Below, in pieces: positions 6,398 to 14,963 of a stretch of 24,351 nucleotides of DNA (positions are counted from its first letter, which is position 1; the number at the start of each line of letters is the position of its first letter). The notes under the pieces are model-generated. The model saw only the letters and a list, made by a program, of their open reading frames with translations. It was not told the DNA's origin and ran no database searches. The translations under genes and the position numbers were made by a program. This stretch comes from Sulfurimonas sp. Lineage in GTDB: Bacteria > Campylobacterota > Campylobacteria > Campylobacterales > Sulfurimonadaceae. The stretch is from contig JAFLJV010000067.1 in NCBI GenBank assembly GCA_022712845.1, positions 1 through 24,351 of the forward strand, given 5' to 3'.

Positions 6398-9199
6398 ATG
6401 TCAAAAAAAAATAAGAAAAATTCTAAAATAAACCAAAAAATCAGAAAATATTTTGATGATGATCCTTTTGATGTTGGGATTGAGAGGGTTAGTTCTGAGA
6501 CTCTAAGTGAGCTTTTTGCTACCCTTGGGATTTATGATGTAGAGCATTCAAAAGCTGAACTTGTTAAAACTACACGGATGTTGTGGAGTGAGGCTGATAG
6601 TGGATTTCGTCAAGATATACTAAACTTTTTTTCCTCCAATGGTGAAATCTATACTTCAAATATACCAAAACTACCAAACATGGACAGAGAACAAAAGATA
6701 GATGTTCTTTTAGAAGGGCTTGATGTTACCCAAGAAGAAGCGATAAAACTGCATGAGCTTTTTCATGATATGAGAAGTAAAAAAATCACTATTGAGAAGA
6801 TGGAGTCAAAACTTCTTCATATCCGTTATGAGCAAAAAAGAGAGCAACTTGAAAAAGAGCTTGATGGTAGTTTTGATATAGATGATTCTTTGGAGTTTAA
6901 TGCTTCGATTCATTACATACTTTATGGGCAAAGTTTTCACAAAATTTTAACGCTAAATACAAAAGTATATGATTATGAATATCTGCAAAGTGCTGATGAG
7001 TCTGAGATAGTTGAAAAAATATCAGATGATAAAGAGCTAGTGATCAGTGCAAAACAGGATGAAACAAATAAATTTATAAAAGACCTTGTCAATCCTCACT
7101 TACACTTAACTCAAAAAGAGTTAGTAACTACGCTTCGTGCATCTCCACCAAAAACAAAAGTATCTTATCCAGTTATAAAAGAGAGTGTTTTAAATCAAAT
7201 AATTCAAAAAGAGTTAGGAAATACTGAGGTAGAACTTCATGATGAAGAGCTTTTAGTTCGCATGGAGAGTAATTTTGTGCTTCCTTATATTGATAAAGTT
7301 CAAACTTATACACTAGAGCTTCATGTTGAGTTAAATTCACTTTTAAAAGATATCTGGGAGTCAAAAGAGCTTGATTTTTCTGAAGTTATAGAGGAGTCAA
7401 AAAAAGAGCAAGAAGAGCAATTTTTAAGAGATTTGGGTGCTCTTGTAGATGAGTGTAGAGCTTATGCAACTCTACTTCACTTAAGTGATGAATATTTATA
7501 CATCAAAGTATATGAAGTGTTACTTGATTTACTCCCCTTTTCTCTGGTTATTACATCAAAAATCGCTAGAAAAACAGTAAGAAAATTTGTAAAAAGTACG
7601 CATGATGAGGTTATTAAAAAACAAAAACATGCACTTTTAGCTAGAACTATAAGAGATTTTAAAAATCTATTTCCACAAGCTAGAGGTATGAGAAGAAAAC
7701 TAATTCTTCACATAGGTCCAACAAATAGTGGTAAAACTTATCAGGCTATGCAAAAGTTAAGAGATGCAGATACTGGTTACTATCTTGCTCCACTTAGACT
7801 TTTGGCATTAGAGGGTTATGAGGGTCTTAAACATGATGGGATAGAATCCTCACTTATAACGGGTGAAGAGCAGATTTTAAATGATGATGCTACTCATATT
7901 AGCTCAACTATAGAGATGTTAAACTTTGAAGTTGATGTTGATGTTTGTGTTATAGATGAAGTGCAGATGATTGATGATCGTGATCGTGGTTGGGCATGGG
8001 CAAATGCTATTATTGGAGCACCTGCAAGTGAGGTTATCATGACAGGCTCTCCAAACTCTAAGGATGCTATAGTGGCTCTTGCTGAGTATCTTGGAGAAAA
8101 GTTGGAAATTGTAAACTTTGAGAGAAAAAATCCACTAACTATTTTAGATGCTCCAGTAGAAGTATCAGAAGTTGAAGAGGGTACTGCAGTTATAGCTTTT
8201 AGTAGAAAAGATGTACTAAGGCTTAAACAAAATTTCTCTTCATACTTTAGAGTTAGTGTTGTTTATGGAAATCTATCCCCTGAAGTTAGACGGGAAGAAG
8301 CAAGGCGATTTAGAGCAGGTGAAACACAAATATTAATTGCTACAGATGCTATTGCTATGGGTATGAATCTGCCTATTAAAACTATACTTTTTTCAAAAGC
8401 AGAAAAGTTTGATGGAGTATCTCAAAGAAATCTGTTTGCAAATGAAGTTCATCAAATATCTGGTCGAGCTGGAAGATATGGACTGCATGAAGAGGGTTTT
8501 GTTGGGGCATTAACAAATGATGTTTTAAAGATAGTAAAGAAAAATTTCTTTAAAGAAGCAAGAACTATAACTATACCTTTTAAAGTGATGGCAAACAGTG
8601 AGCATATAAAACTTGTAGGAAATATATTAGAAGAAAATTCACTAAATGAAATACTAAAGTTTTTTGTAAAAAATATGGAGTTTAACGGTCCTTTTGTTGC
8701 AACAAATTTAGAGGATATGTTAGAAGTCGCCCTCATAGTTGATAAGTATGATTTAGATATAGCTATGAAGTACCATCTTGCTTGTGCACCACTAACTTTA
8801 AAATCTCCATATATTATATCTGCGTATGAGAGCTATTTAACTTCACTAGAGCAAAAACTACCAGTTCTCTATACTGCACCATTACTTTTAGGTGGTTGTG
8901 CTCAAACTATGGATGAATTGCTTCGTGCTGAGGATATGGTAAAAGAAATTTCACTATATCTTTGGCTTAGTTATAGATTTGATGATTATTTTGTAGATAT
9001 AAATAAGGCTCGCTCAGCAAGAGGCGTTGTAAATAAATTTATCGAAGAATCCCTGCAACAAAATCAACTAGCGTCAAGATGTAGAATGTGCCATGTCCCT
9101 TTAGCGTTAAACTCAAAGTATAGTATTTGTCAATCATGTTTTAAAACACACTATACAACGAGGAGTGCAAAAGGTGGAGGTAGAAGAGCTAGAAGGTAG
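6398..9199 (+). CDS. SUV3-like DExH-box RNA helicase with long N-terminal extension and C-terminal Cys4 zinc site
   Basis: 933 residues. Superfamily 2 helicase motifs are intact: Walker A GPTNSGKT at 440-447, motif Ia LAPLRLLALEGYE, motif II DEVQ at 520-523, motif III MTGSPNS, motif V ATDAIAMGMNLP, and motif VI HQISGRAGRYG from 685. The GPTNSGKT/DEVQ/QISGRAGR combination is that of the SUV3 (mitochondrial degradosome) helicases, suggesting 3'-5' RNA or RNA/DNA unwinding in RNA turnover. The first ~430 residues are acidic and helical with no recognised domain. Near the C-terminus Cys895, Cys898, Cys911 and Cys914 form a CxxC-x12-CxxC zinc-ribbon pattern, followed by a basic tail (GGGRRARR) likely to touch nucleic acid. 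The gene stands alone, flanked by divergent and convergent genes. Confidence 0.85.
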   Translation: MSKKNKKNSKINQKIRKYFDDDPFDVGIERVSSETLSELFATLGIYDVEHSKAELVKTTRMLWSEADSGFRQDILNFFSSNGEIYTSNIPKLPNMDREQKIDVLLEGLDVTQEEAIKLHELFHDMRSKKITIEKMESKLLHIRYEQKREQLEKELDGSFDIDDSLEFNASIHYILYGQSFHKILTLNTKVYDYEYLQSADESEIVEKISDDKELVISAKQDETNKFIKDLVNPHLHLTQKELVTTLRASPPKTKVSYPVIKESVLNQIIQKELGNTEVELHDEELLVRMESNFVLPYIDKVQTYTLELHVELNSLLKDIWESKELDFSEVIEESKKEQEEQFLRDLGALVDECRAYATLLHLSDEYLYIKVYEVLLDLLPFSLVITSKIARKTVRKFVKSTHDEVIKKQKHALLARTIRDFKNLFPQARGMRRKLILHIGPTNSGKTYQAMQKLRDADTGYYLAPLRLLALEGYEGLKHDGIESSLITGEEQILNDDATHISSTIEMLNFEVDVDVCVIDEVQMIDDRDRGWAWANAIIGAPASEVIMTGSPNSKDAIVALAEYLGEKLEIVNFERKNPLTILDAPVEVSEVEEGTAVIAFSRKDVLRLKQNFSSYFRVSVVYGNLSPEVRREEARRFRAGETQILIATDAIAMGMNLPIKTILFSKAEKFDGVSQRNLFANEVHQISGRAGRYGLHEEGFVGALTNDVLKIVKKNFFKEARTITIPFKVMANSEHIKLVGNILEENSLNEILKFFVKNMEFNGPFVATNLEDMLEVALIVDKYDLDIAMKYHLACAPLTLKSPYIISAYESYLTSLEQKLPVLYTAPLLLGGCAQTMDELLRAEDMVKEISLYLWLSYRFDDYFVDINKARSARGVVNKFIEESLQQNQLASRCRMCHVPLALNSKYSICQSCFKTHYTTRSAKGGGRRARR

Positions 9200-9211
9200 T
9201 TGATGCAAAGT

Positions 9212-9952
9212 TTAAATTTTTTTAGAATTTATCAACACAATACTTGAGCTAAGAAGAGCACCTAAAAATACTATTGCATAACCTGTTGGCAAATCAAAAT
9301 AGTATGAGATTATTATAGCCGTTATACTAAAAAACCATCCAAAATAAAAACTTGATAGTAGCGGTCTTTTAAACTCTAAAGAGATAGCGACAAACGCAGG
9401 TGCGATAAGAAGTACAAATACAACTAACACACCAGCTAACTGGACGGATGATGTAACAGTTAGTGCTAAAAGAGAGAAAAAAACTAGCTCTTTTAAAAAA
9501 CCGTTTAATCTTGGATATATTTTCCAAAGCACTAAAGCTATGAAAGTATATATAACAGCACTCTTTAAAACATCGCTTGGAAGTGTGAAAAGTATATCAC
9601 TTGCAAGTAAGGATTTAAAGTGTTCCATCCCCTCTGCAGAATGTGAGAGAACCATCATGATTCCACTAGCTCCGAGTACATACAAAAGCCCTATAAAGGC
9701 TTCAAGTTTTATATTTCTTTGTGATGCAACAGCTATTAAAAGAGCACTTAAAAGGGCAAATGTTAGTGTTAAAAGATAGAAATACTCTTCATGAAAATAA
9801 CCTAGACTTATCGCAGAACCAAGAGCCGCAAACTGTGCTATAGCTAAGTCTGTAAAGATTATTCCTCTTTTTAAAATTCCCATACCAAACCAAGAGTGCA
9901 ATATAACAAGAATAATAACCAGTGCAATAGGAGTTAGTAAAATATCTATCAT
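9212..9952 (-). CDS. znuB: ZnuB-like metal ABC transporter permease (ABC-3 family)
   Basis: 246 residues with about 7-8 membrane segments, typical of ABC-3 permeases for zinc or manganese. Characteristic stretches include GMGILKRGIIFTDLAIAQFAALGSAI near the N-terminus, AFIGLLYVLGASGIMMVLS, and SVQLAGVLVVFVLLIAPA. It is the last gene of the metal-uptake set and overlaps the end of the binding-protein gene by 4 bases (ATGA type), so the two are translationally coupled. No ATPase (ZnuC) gene is adjacent, so the transporter must borrow one from elsewhere. Zinc is the most likely substrate, but manganese or cobalt cannot be excluded from sequence. Confidence 0.83.
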   Translation of the reverse strand: MIDILLTPIALVIILVILHSWFGMGILKRGIIFTDLAIAQFAALGSAISLGYFHEEYFYLLTLTFALLSALLIAVASQRNIKLEAFIGLLYVLGASGIMMVLSHSAEGMEHFKSLLASDILFTLPSDVLKSAVIYTFIALVLWKIYPRLNGFLKELVFFSLLALTVTSSVQLAGVLVVFVLLIAPAFVAISLEFKRPLLSSFYFGWFFSITAIIISYYFDLPTGYAIVFLGALLSSSIVLINSKKI

Positions 9953-10824
9953 TGAATTGCTCCTATAAGATAGTCGAATAGTGAAGTTAAGTTTTCTATA
10001 GAGTCTAGTGCTCCAATATCATGAGGCATCAAAATAACAGGTATGTCGGCTTTATTGGAGATGTATTTTGCTGTTTTTGTTGAGTGATATACATCATGAA
10101 AAATACAAAATGGTTTTTGCTCTTTTATAAGTTTTATAAGAGAAAAAGTATGTCTTGATGATGGTGGTATCCCTGGCAATGGCTCTATCGTTCCTATATT
10201 TTCAATATCATAAGCTTTTATAAAGTAAGCAAGGTTATTATGAAATTGGATGACTTTTAGCCCCTTTTTATTAAACATCGCTTTATCCCATCTTTCAATA
10301 TTTTTCTTCCACATATTAGAAAATCTTATATAATTTTTTTCATAAAGATGAGAGTTTTTAGAATCCATAGATGATAAGTATTTTTTAATTACATTTGCTA
10401 AAATTAGAATATTATTTGGATCTAGGTGAAAATGTGGATTTCCATCTGGATGTAAGTCTCCGCCAGAGCGACTGACACTTTGTGGTTTATTTATTAGTTC
10501 TACATGTTGTGAAAGATTTAAAAATGTTTTAGCACCAATCTTTGTCTTTGGGTTACCAGCTCTTTTTATAAGTGGGGGTAACCAGCCAATCTCTAGTTGG
10601 CCACCATTCATAATAAGTCCGTCAGCACGTCTAACTTTTGATATAAGGGAAGGGCGTGGAACCACAAAATGCGGATCCCAATTTCCTTTTGCAAGGACTA
10701 CAGTATTTATATTTTCACCACCGATGCTTTTTGTAAGAGCACCGATATATGGATAGCTAACTGTAATATTTATGTTTGCAAAAAGACTAAGTTGTGTTAA
10801 TAAAATTAATAATAATTTATACAT
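9949..10824 (-). CDS. znuA: ZnuA-like periplasmic metal-binding protein
   Basis: 291 residues with a signal peptide (about 1-16, cleavage near LFA). Probable metal ligands are His52 (DPHFVVPRPS), one or more of the His-rich segment HPDGNPHFH (His125, His131, His133), His195 (QFHNNLAYF) and an acidic or His residue in the C-terminal lobe (FHDVYH at 242-247, or HDIGALD at 268-274). This is the cluster A-I solute-binding fold, where three His plus an Asp/Glu hold zinc. It delivers the metal to the permease encoded next. It begins 20 bases after the porin gene. Confidence 0.85.
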   Translation of the reverse strand: MYKLLLILLTQLSLFANINITVSYPYIGALTKSIGGENINTVVLAKGNWDPHFVVPRPSLISKVRRADGLIMNGGQLEIGWLPPLIKRAGNPKTKIGAKTFLNLSQHVELINKPQSVSRSGGDLHPDGNPHFHLDPNNILILANVIKKYLSSMDSKNSHLYEKNYIRFSNMWKKNIERWDKAMFNKKGLKVIQFHNNLAYFIKAYDIENIGTIEPLPGIPPSSRHTFSLIKLIKEQKPFCIFHDVYHSTKTAKYISNKADIPVILMPHDIGALDSIENLTSLFDYLIGAIQ

Positions 10825-10844
10825 TTTTTTCCTTTATCTAACAG

Positions 10845-12290
10845 TTAAAACTCGTGAGCACCATGAGCACCAATAGCTATATTTATCTGAAAAATAATAG
10901 TATCAATTTTTTGTTTTAAGCCATTTTCATTGTATAGTGCCTCATTATGGTTGTATTGAATTCTAAATTTTGCAAACTCGCTTGTTTTATATTCTAACAT
11001 CGCAGAGTACTTGTTTAAAGATGTTGGTTCATTTAGATTTATACCATCCGCAACTACATCATTTTTATAAATAGTATCATACCTTGCAGCTATTTTCCAA
11101 TTTCTATTGATTCCATACTCTAGCTGAGTATAAAGACCAGCCTGTTTTTTATTAAGATTTGCAATGCTTGTTATAACAGTAGTGTTATTTGGGTCTAGTA
11201 AGTACTTCTTACCATCCATGTCTCTCATCAACCATTCACTTTGCCACGATATAAAGCTATATGAATCAAAGTAATGTTTTACAAGTAAATCAGCACCGTA
11301 AAGCTCACTGTTTCCACTAAAAACAGAAGGCTTTTCTTGTCCAGAGTGATCAAGTCTTGAGTTTCCATTTGCGTAAGATAATCCACTTAAAATAGTTGTG
11401 TTGCCAATATCTATAGATGATTTTGCATAAGCAATAAATAGTGATGGAGCATCAGAGCCTTTAGCTATAGGGTTGTCTACATCACCTATAGTTTTAGTTC
11501 CAAACATCTGCTCATTTTCTCCCTGAAGAATCTCTACACCAAACATTAGGTATGTGTCTGTAGGAGTAACCCACTGAAGTTGCAGCCCTATCTCATTGAT
11601 ACCGTGCAGCCCTAAAAAGCCTTCATACACTAATGGCATATCGCTAAAACTCCATGTGTGATGATGTTTTTCATTTATATAACCAAAGTTTGAGAGAAAC
11701 TTACCTCCTTTTGCTTTTAGTCCATGACCCAATGCTGTAGAAGTAAAGTAAAGCTCTTCTATCTCAACTCCATGCTCACTAAAGTGCAAGATAGAATCCA
11801 TTGTAAAAAATGGGTCAACCGCACTAGAGAGAATAAGTTCAGCATAATTTAAATTGAAACCGTTATTTGCATTATATGTAGAGTGAGTAATATCACCATC
11901 TGAATGAGAACCAAGTAGCCCATGGACAATACCAGGTACTTCTAAGTGAGCAACTTCATCATCTTTGTGACTTCTGTTTACATATGAAAAATCAGCAATT
12001 AGTGATACAGCTGGCATATATTTTGATTGAGAAAAAGTTGTACTTTTGGTTGTAGCAAGTTGCATATTTTGAGAATTCTCTTTTATTTCACTATTTGCAG
12101 TAATATTTTCTAGTGTTCTTATCTTTTTTTGTTCTTTATAAGCATTCTTTTGTTCTAGTTTTTCTATTTTTTTTATTAATTCTTGTATCATTAGTTGCTG
12201 TTTGTCCATTTCTATTTTTAACTGCTCTAAATTAGGGTCAGCTAAAAGAAATGAAGATGCAACTAATGATAAGCATATTAGCTTTTTCAT
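10845..12290 (-). CDS. Outer-membrane porin-like protein of the metal-uptake operon
   Basis: 481 residues: signal peptide (about 1-17, ending LLADP), a predicted trimerising coiled coil at about 20-55 (LEQLKIEMDKQQLMIQELIK), then a long beta-barrel region ending in Phe (AHGAHEF). It is rich in His in extracellular-looking loops (HSDGDITH, NEKHHHTWSF) and at the very C-terminus (GAHGAHEF). It resembles the unnamed porins often found beside zinc ABC transporters rather than a TonB-dependent receptor, since no plug domain or TonB box is visible. A role in passing zinc across the outer membrane is inferred from this context. A good AGGA sits 7 bases before the ATG. Confidence 0.65.
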   Translation of the reverse strand: MKKLICLSLVASSFLLADPNLEQLKIEMDKQQLMIQELIKKIEKLEQKNAYKEQKKIRTLENITANSEIKENSQNMQLATTKSTTFSQSKYMPAVSLIADFSYVNRSHKDDEVAHLEVPGIVHGLLGSHSDGDITHSTYNANNGFNLNYAELILSSAVDPFFTMDSILHFSEHGVEIEELYFTSTALGHGLKAKGGKFLSNFGYINEKHHHTWSFSDMPLVYEGFLGLHGINEIGLQLQWVTPTDTYLMFGVEILQGENEQMFGTKTIGDVDNPIAKGSDAPSLFIAYAKSSIDIGNTTILSGLSYANGNSRLDHSGQEKPSVFSGNSELYGADLLVKHYFDSYSFISWQSEWLMRDMDGKKYLLDPNNTTVITSIANLNKKQAGLYTQLEYGINRNWKIAARYDTIYKNDVVADGINLNEPTSLNKYSAMLEYKTSEFAKFRIQYNHNEALYNENGLKQKIDTIIFQINIAIGAHGAHEF

Positions 12291-12358
12291 AGTTTTATCC
12301 TATTTGTAATAATATTTTATTTTTGTAAAGTTTTTTATTTTATTTTATTTTATGATAG

Positions 12359-12625
12359 TTAGGATAGTGAAGGTGGTGCTTGATTTTGGTTAGTATATTT
12401 TTTAATATGAGGATTTAAAACTTGAGCATTAGATAAAAAAATTTTAAAATAAAAATTTTCAATATTTTTAGATTTATCTATAGAATCAGCTAGTACTAAA
12501 TTATCATTAACATGACAAACAAGACATGAGGAGCTATCATCATGTGCAATATGCTCTATTTCATGTACAGCAGAAAAGGTTGTAACAATGAGAAAAAGCA
12601 TAGATAAAAGCATTTTAAGTTTCAT
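12359..12625 (-). CDS. Small exported His/Cys protein, first gene of the metal-uptake set
   Basis: 88 residues. A signal peptide (about 1-19, ending TTFSA) is followed at once by H21-x3-H25-x2-H28-x5-C34-x2-C37-H38. The cluster HEIEHIAHDDSSSCLVCH looks like a soft-metal site, and it also literally contains a CxxCH haem c motif. The rest (45-88) is charged and Pro/Gln-rich at the end, with no recognised domain. It begins the set porin-znuA-znuB, so a periplasmic metallochaperone or zinc-sensing role is a reasonable guess. A mono-haem cytochrome is the alternative but less likely. It starts 34 bases after the cobT stop. Confidence 0.6.
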   Translation of the reverse strand: MKLKMLLSMLFLIVTTFSAVHEIEHIAHDDSSSCLVCHVNDNLVLADSIDKSKNIENFYFKIFLSNAQVLNPHIKKYTNQNQAPPSLS

Positions 12626-12659
12626 AAGTGAAATTTTATCATAATTTTAATAATCACTC

Positions 12660-13715
12660 TTACATAGAGTATATAATATACTCTATTGCTTCAAGTAGTT
12701 CCTTGTTATCACTTTCATTTGCACATGCATAAGCTAATGCTCCACCAGCTCCAACACCCTCTTTTACTTCACCATCATCATATTTTTTAAGTATAGGAAT
12801 TTCACTTTGTGCAAATGAAAAAGTGGTATAAATGGCGTGAGGTTTATAGCTTAGAAGTGAGAGTAGATTTTTAATATCAGAGTTTTTATCATCAACTACC
12901 CAAGCAGTAGTTGCTAAAGTGATGTTATCACTTTTAACTCTCATAAGTATATCTTCTCTTAACTTGTCAGCTATAAGTAAACATGCTGCCATCTGTGTCC
13001 CACCTGCTAAAACTACATGAAACCTTCTTGAGGCTTCTAGTAAAAAACCAGCACAAAAGATAAGCATATTATCACTTACAAGTGAGAGCTTTTCAAAACT
13101 ACTCATCTCATCATTTATGAGTGATAAGGCTTCTTTTATAGTTTTATTTTTTATATCATCAGGGGAGTTTAAAAAGCTAGATGAAAAATCATTGGCACAA
13201 TCGTATCCTAGAGCTAAAGCACTTGCAGTTGCCGTTGTTGTTCCACTTGGTGTGCTTTCACTTAGTATAAGATAGTTTCCTTTTAGCTCGTATTCTTTTC
13301 CTGCTTTCATACCTTTAGTAAAAATTTCTTTAGCATCAATATTTGCTCCTGTCCTAATAGAATCAGAGGGAGATATATTAAAGCTATGTGAAGTTGTATT
13401 TTGTGCAGGAGCAGAGAGTCCTAAATCTAAAATTTCTATGGAGCTAAAAGGAGTTAAGTTGTGTACAGCTCTTGTTATGATTGCAGGAGTTGGTATCCCT
13501 GTTGGAGTTTCAGCAGGCTCGTCTATTGAGAAGACTTTTTCATTTGTTATAAATTCAGCGTCAAGCGTAGGTGTGAGGTCTATCATGCCTGGGATTCCAG
13601 CTTGAGTAATACCATTAATCATACAAGTTTTTGTAACACTAGCAGCTAGTAAAAAATCTGCTTTTCCATCAGGAAGTGAGTCTATCTCGTTTGTAAAAAT
13701 ATTATATGTTTTCAA
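12660..13715 (-). CDS. cobT: CobT-like nicotinate-nucleotide phosphoribosyltransferase (TIGR00303, archaeal/cyanobacterial type)
   Basis: 351 residues, resembling the TIGR00303 branch of CobT rather than the Salmonella-type enzyme. Visible landmarks are ASVTKTCMINGITQAGIPGM near the N-terminus, DEPAETPTGIPTPAIITRA, the Gly/Thr-rich SESTPSGTTTATASALALGY, and AGGTQMAACLLIADKL. The predicted reaction is transfer of phosphoribose from nicotinate mononucleotide to dimethylbenzimidazole, giving alpha-ribazole phosphate, the partner for CobS. Its first 14 bases overlap the end of cobC, and bluB (which makes the base) is in the same locus, both of which support the assignment. Cytosolic. Confidence 0.82.
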   Translation of the reverse strand: MKTYNIFTNEIDSLPDGKADFLLAASVTKTCMINGITQAGIPGMIDLTPTLDAEFITNEKVFSIDEPAETPTGIPTPAIITRAVHNLTPFSSIEILDLGLSAPAQNTTSHSFNISPSDSIRTGANIDAKEIFTKGMKAGKEYELKGNYLILSESTPSGTTTATASALALGYDCANDFSSSFLNSPDDIKNKTIKEALSLINDEMSSFEKLSLVSDNMLIFCAGFLLEASRRFHVVLAGGTQMAACLLIADKLREDILMRVKSDNITLATTAWVVDDKNSDIKNLLSLLSYKPHAIYTTFSFAQSEIPILKKYDDGEVKEGVGAGGALAYACANESDNKELLEAIEYIIYSM

Positions 13716-14238
13716 CTATCAAATCTCCATAATCTATTTTAATTTTAAAAGCATCTTCAAGAGAAATATCTCTAGCTATGCTTAAAAAAGCTCGTATAAC
13801 ACCAGCGTGAGTTATGATTAAAATATTTTCTTTTTGTAATGATTTTAAATACTCAAAAAAGAACTCTTTTACCTTTTTTATATACTCTTGATAAGGCTCT
13901 CCATCAAGTGCATCTATCCACTGTAAAAAGTCTATATACTCTATCTCACTTTGAGCTATTATCTCATCAAAACTAAGTCCCTCATGTTTTCCCCATGATT
14001 TTTCTCTTAGTTTATCGGTGTAGATAATATCTTCTAAGTTTGAAAAGTATTTTACACTCTCTTTTGCACGAAGTAAGTCAGAACAAAAAACAGCATCAAA
14101 GTTTATATTAGATATTTTACTTGCTAGCTCTTTTGATTGAATCTCTCCATCTTTTGATAGTCCAATGTTATTATGTCCATTATAACAACTGATATACTCT
14201 TTTTGAACTTCACAATGACGAACTAAGGTTATCCTCAC
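13702..14238 (-). CDS. cobC: Alpha-ribazole phosphatase, histidine phosphatase family
   Basis: 178 residues of the histidine-phosphatase (phosphoglycerate mutase-like) superfamily. Arg7-His8 (VRHCEV; the usual Gly after RH is Cys here), Arg57 (SDLLRAKES), Glu79 (LREKSWGKHEG) and His144 (THAGVIRA) are the expected catalytic set. The short length and its place between cobS and cobT point to CobC, which removes the phosphate from alpha-ribazole phosphate or adenosylcobalamin 5'-phosphate. It overlaps cobS by 4 bases and cobT by 14, so these are translated as a coupled unit. Confidence 0.83.
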   Translation of the reverse strand: MRITLVRHCEVQKEYISCYNGHNNIGLSKDGEIQSKELASKISNINFDAVFCSDLLRAKESVKYFSNLEDIIYTDKLREKSWGKHEGLSFDEIIAQSEIEYIDFLQWIDALDGEPYQEYIKKVKEFFFEYLKSLQKENILIITHAGVIRAFLSIARDISLEDAFKIKIDYGDLIVENI

Positions 14239-14963
14239 GCAAGAATTCCAAAGAGAATGATATTTAGTAAAATCAGTTCGGTCACTTCAATAGTAAAACC
14301 ATAAATATCACCACTAAAACCACCATATCTTTTGATAAAAAAGTATTTTAAAACAAACAAAACTAACAGTGAACTAACTACTAACATCACTCCACTAAAG
14401 ATAAATGTCAAAACTATAGAGTATAGAAGTGCTATAAAAACTTGTGACGCAGTTAGTTCACTTTTTGCCAAAGTAGCTATACCTTTTTGGCTAATATATG
14501 GATAAAGATAAATTGCTAAAACAGCATTTAATCTTGATAGCATTAAAATGATAGGTAGAAGATAAAAAGCTTCAAAATTTGCTAGCGAAGAGGCTTTTAG
14601 TATGAGAAAAGTAGCTGTTATAATCATCCCCATCCCACCAACATGAGAATCTTTCATAACTTCTAGTGCTTTGTCTTTACAAACATATAAACCATCAACA
14701 GTATCGCTAAAACCATCAAGATGAATAGCTCCAGTGAGTAAAACAAGCAGGGCAAAAATGATAATTCCCAAATGAAATGGTGAGATATATAATGATAAAG
14801 CAGAGTAAGTTGCCCATAAAATTAAACCAAGTAAAAAACCAACCAAAGGATAAAACATCACCCCATAACCGTTAATGCCCTTGTAAAAATCATGAACTTT
14901 AAAAAAAGGGATGATGGTAAGCATAGAGATAGCTAAAGCAAAACCACTTAAAATATTTTTCAT
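14235..14963 (-). CDS. cobS: Adenosylcobinamide-GDP ribazoletransferase (cobalamin synthase)
   Basis: 242-residue integral membrane enzyme with about 6-7 membrane segments. The family motif GAIHLDGFSDTVDGL at 78-92 supplies Asp83, Asp87 and Asp90, which bind divalent metal. DSHVGGMGMI follows at 105-114, and the late GGFSGDIYGFTIEVTE is also conserved. It joins adenosylcobinamide-GDP with alpha-ribazole (phosphate) to give the complete coenzyme (phosphate) at the inner membrane. It overlaps cobU and cobC by 4 bases each. Confidence 0.93.
   Translation of the reverse strand: MKNILSGFALAISMLTIIPFFKVHDFYKGINGYGVMFYPLVGFLLGLILWATYSALSLYISPFHLGIIIFALLVLLTGAIHLDGFSDTVDGLYVCKDKALEVMKDSHVGGMGMIITATFLILKASSLANFEAFYLLPIILMLSRLNAVLAIYLYPYISQKGIATLAKSELTASQVFIALLYSIVLTFIFSGVMLVVSSLLVLFVLKYFFIKRYGGFSGDIYGFTIEVTELILLNIILFGILA

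Noticed and set aside
8452..8736. Reverse-strand reading frame inside the helicase gene
   Set aside because: Lies antisense to helicase motif VI and downstream region; Ser/Phe-rich shadow composition, no start signal.
9200..9211. Bidirectional terminator between the helicase and znuB genes
   Set aside because: Only 12 bases separate the two stops and no stem-loop with a T-tract is evident.
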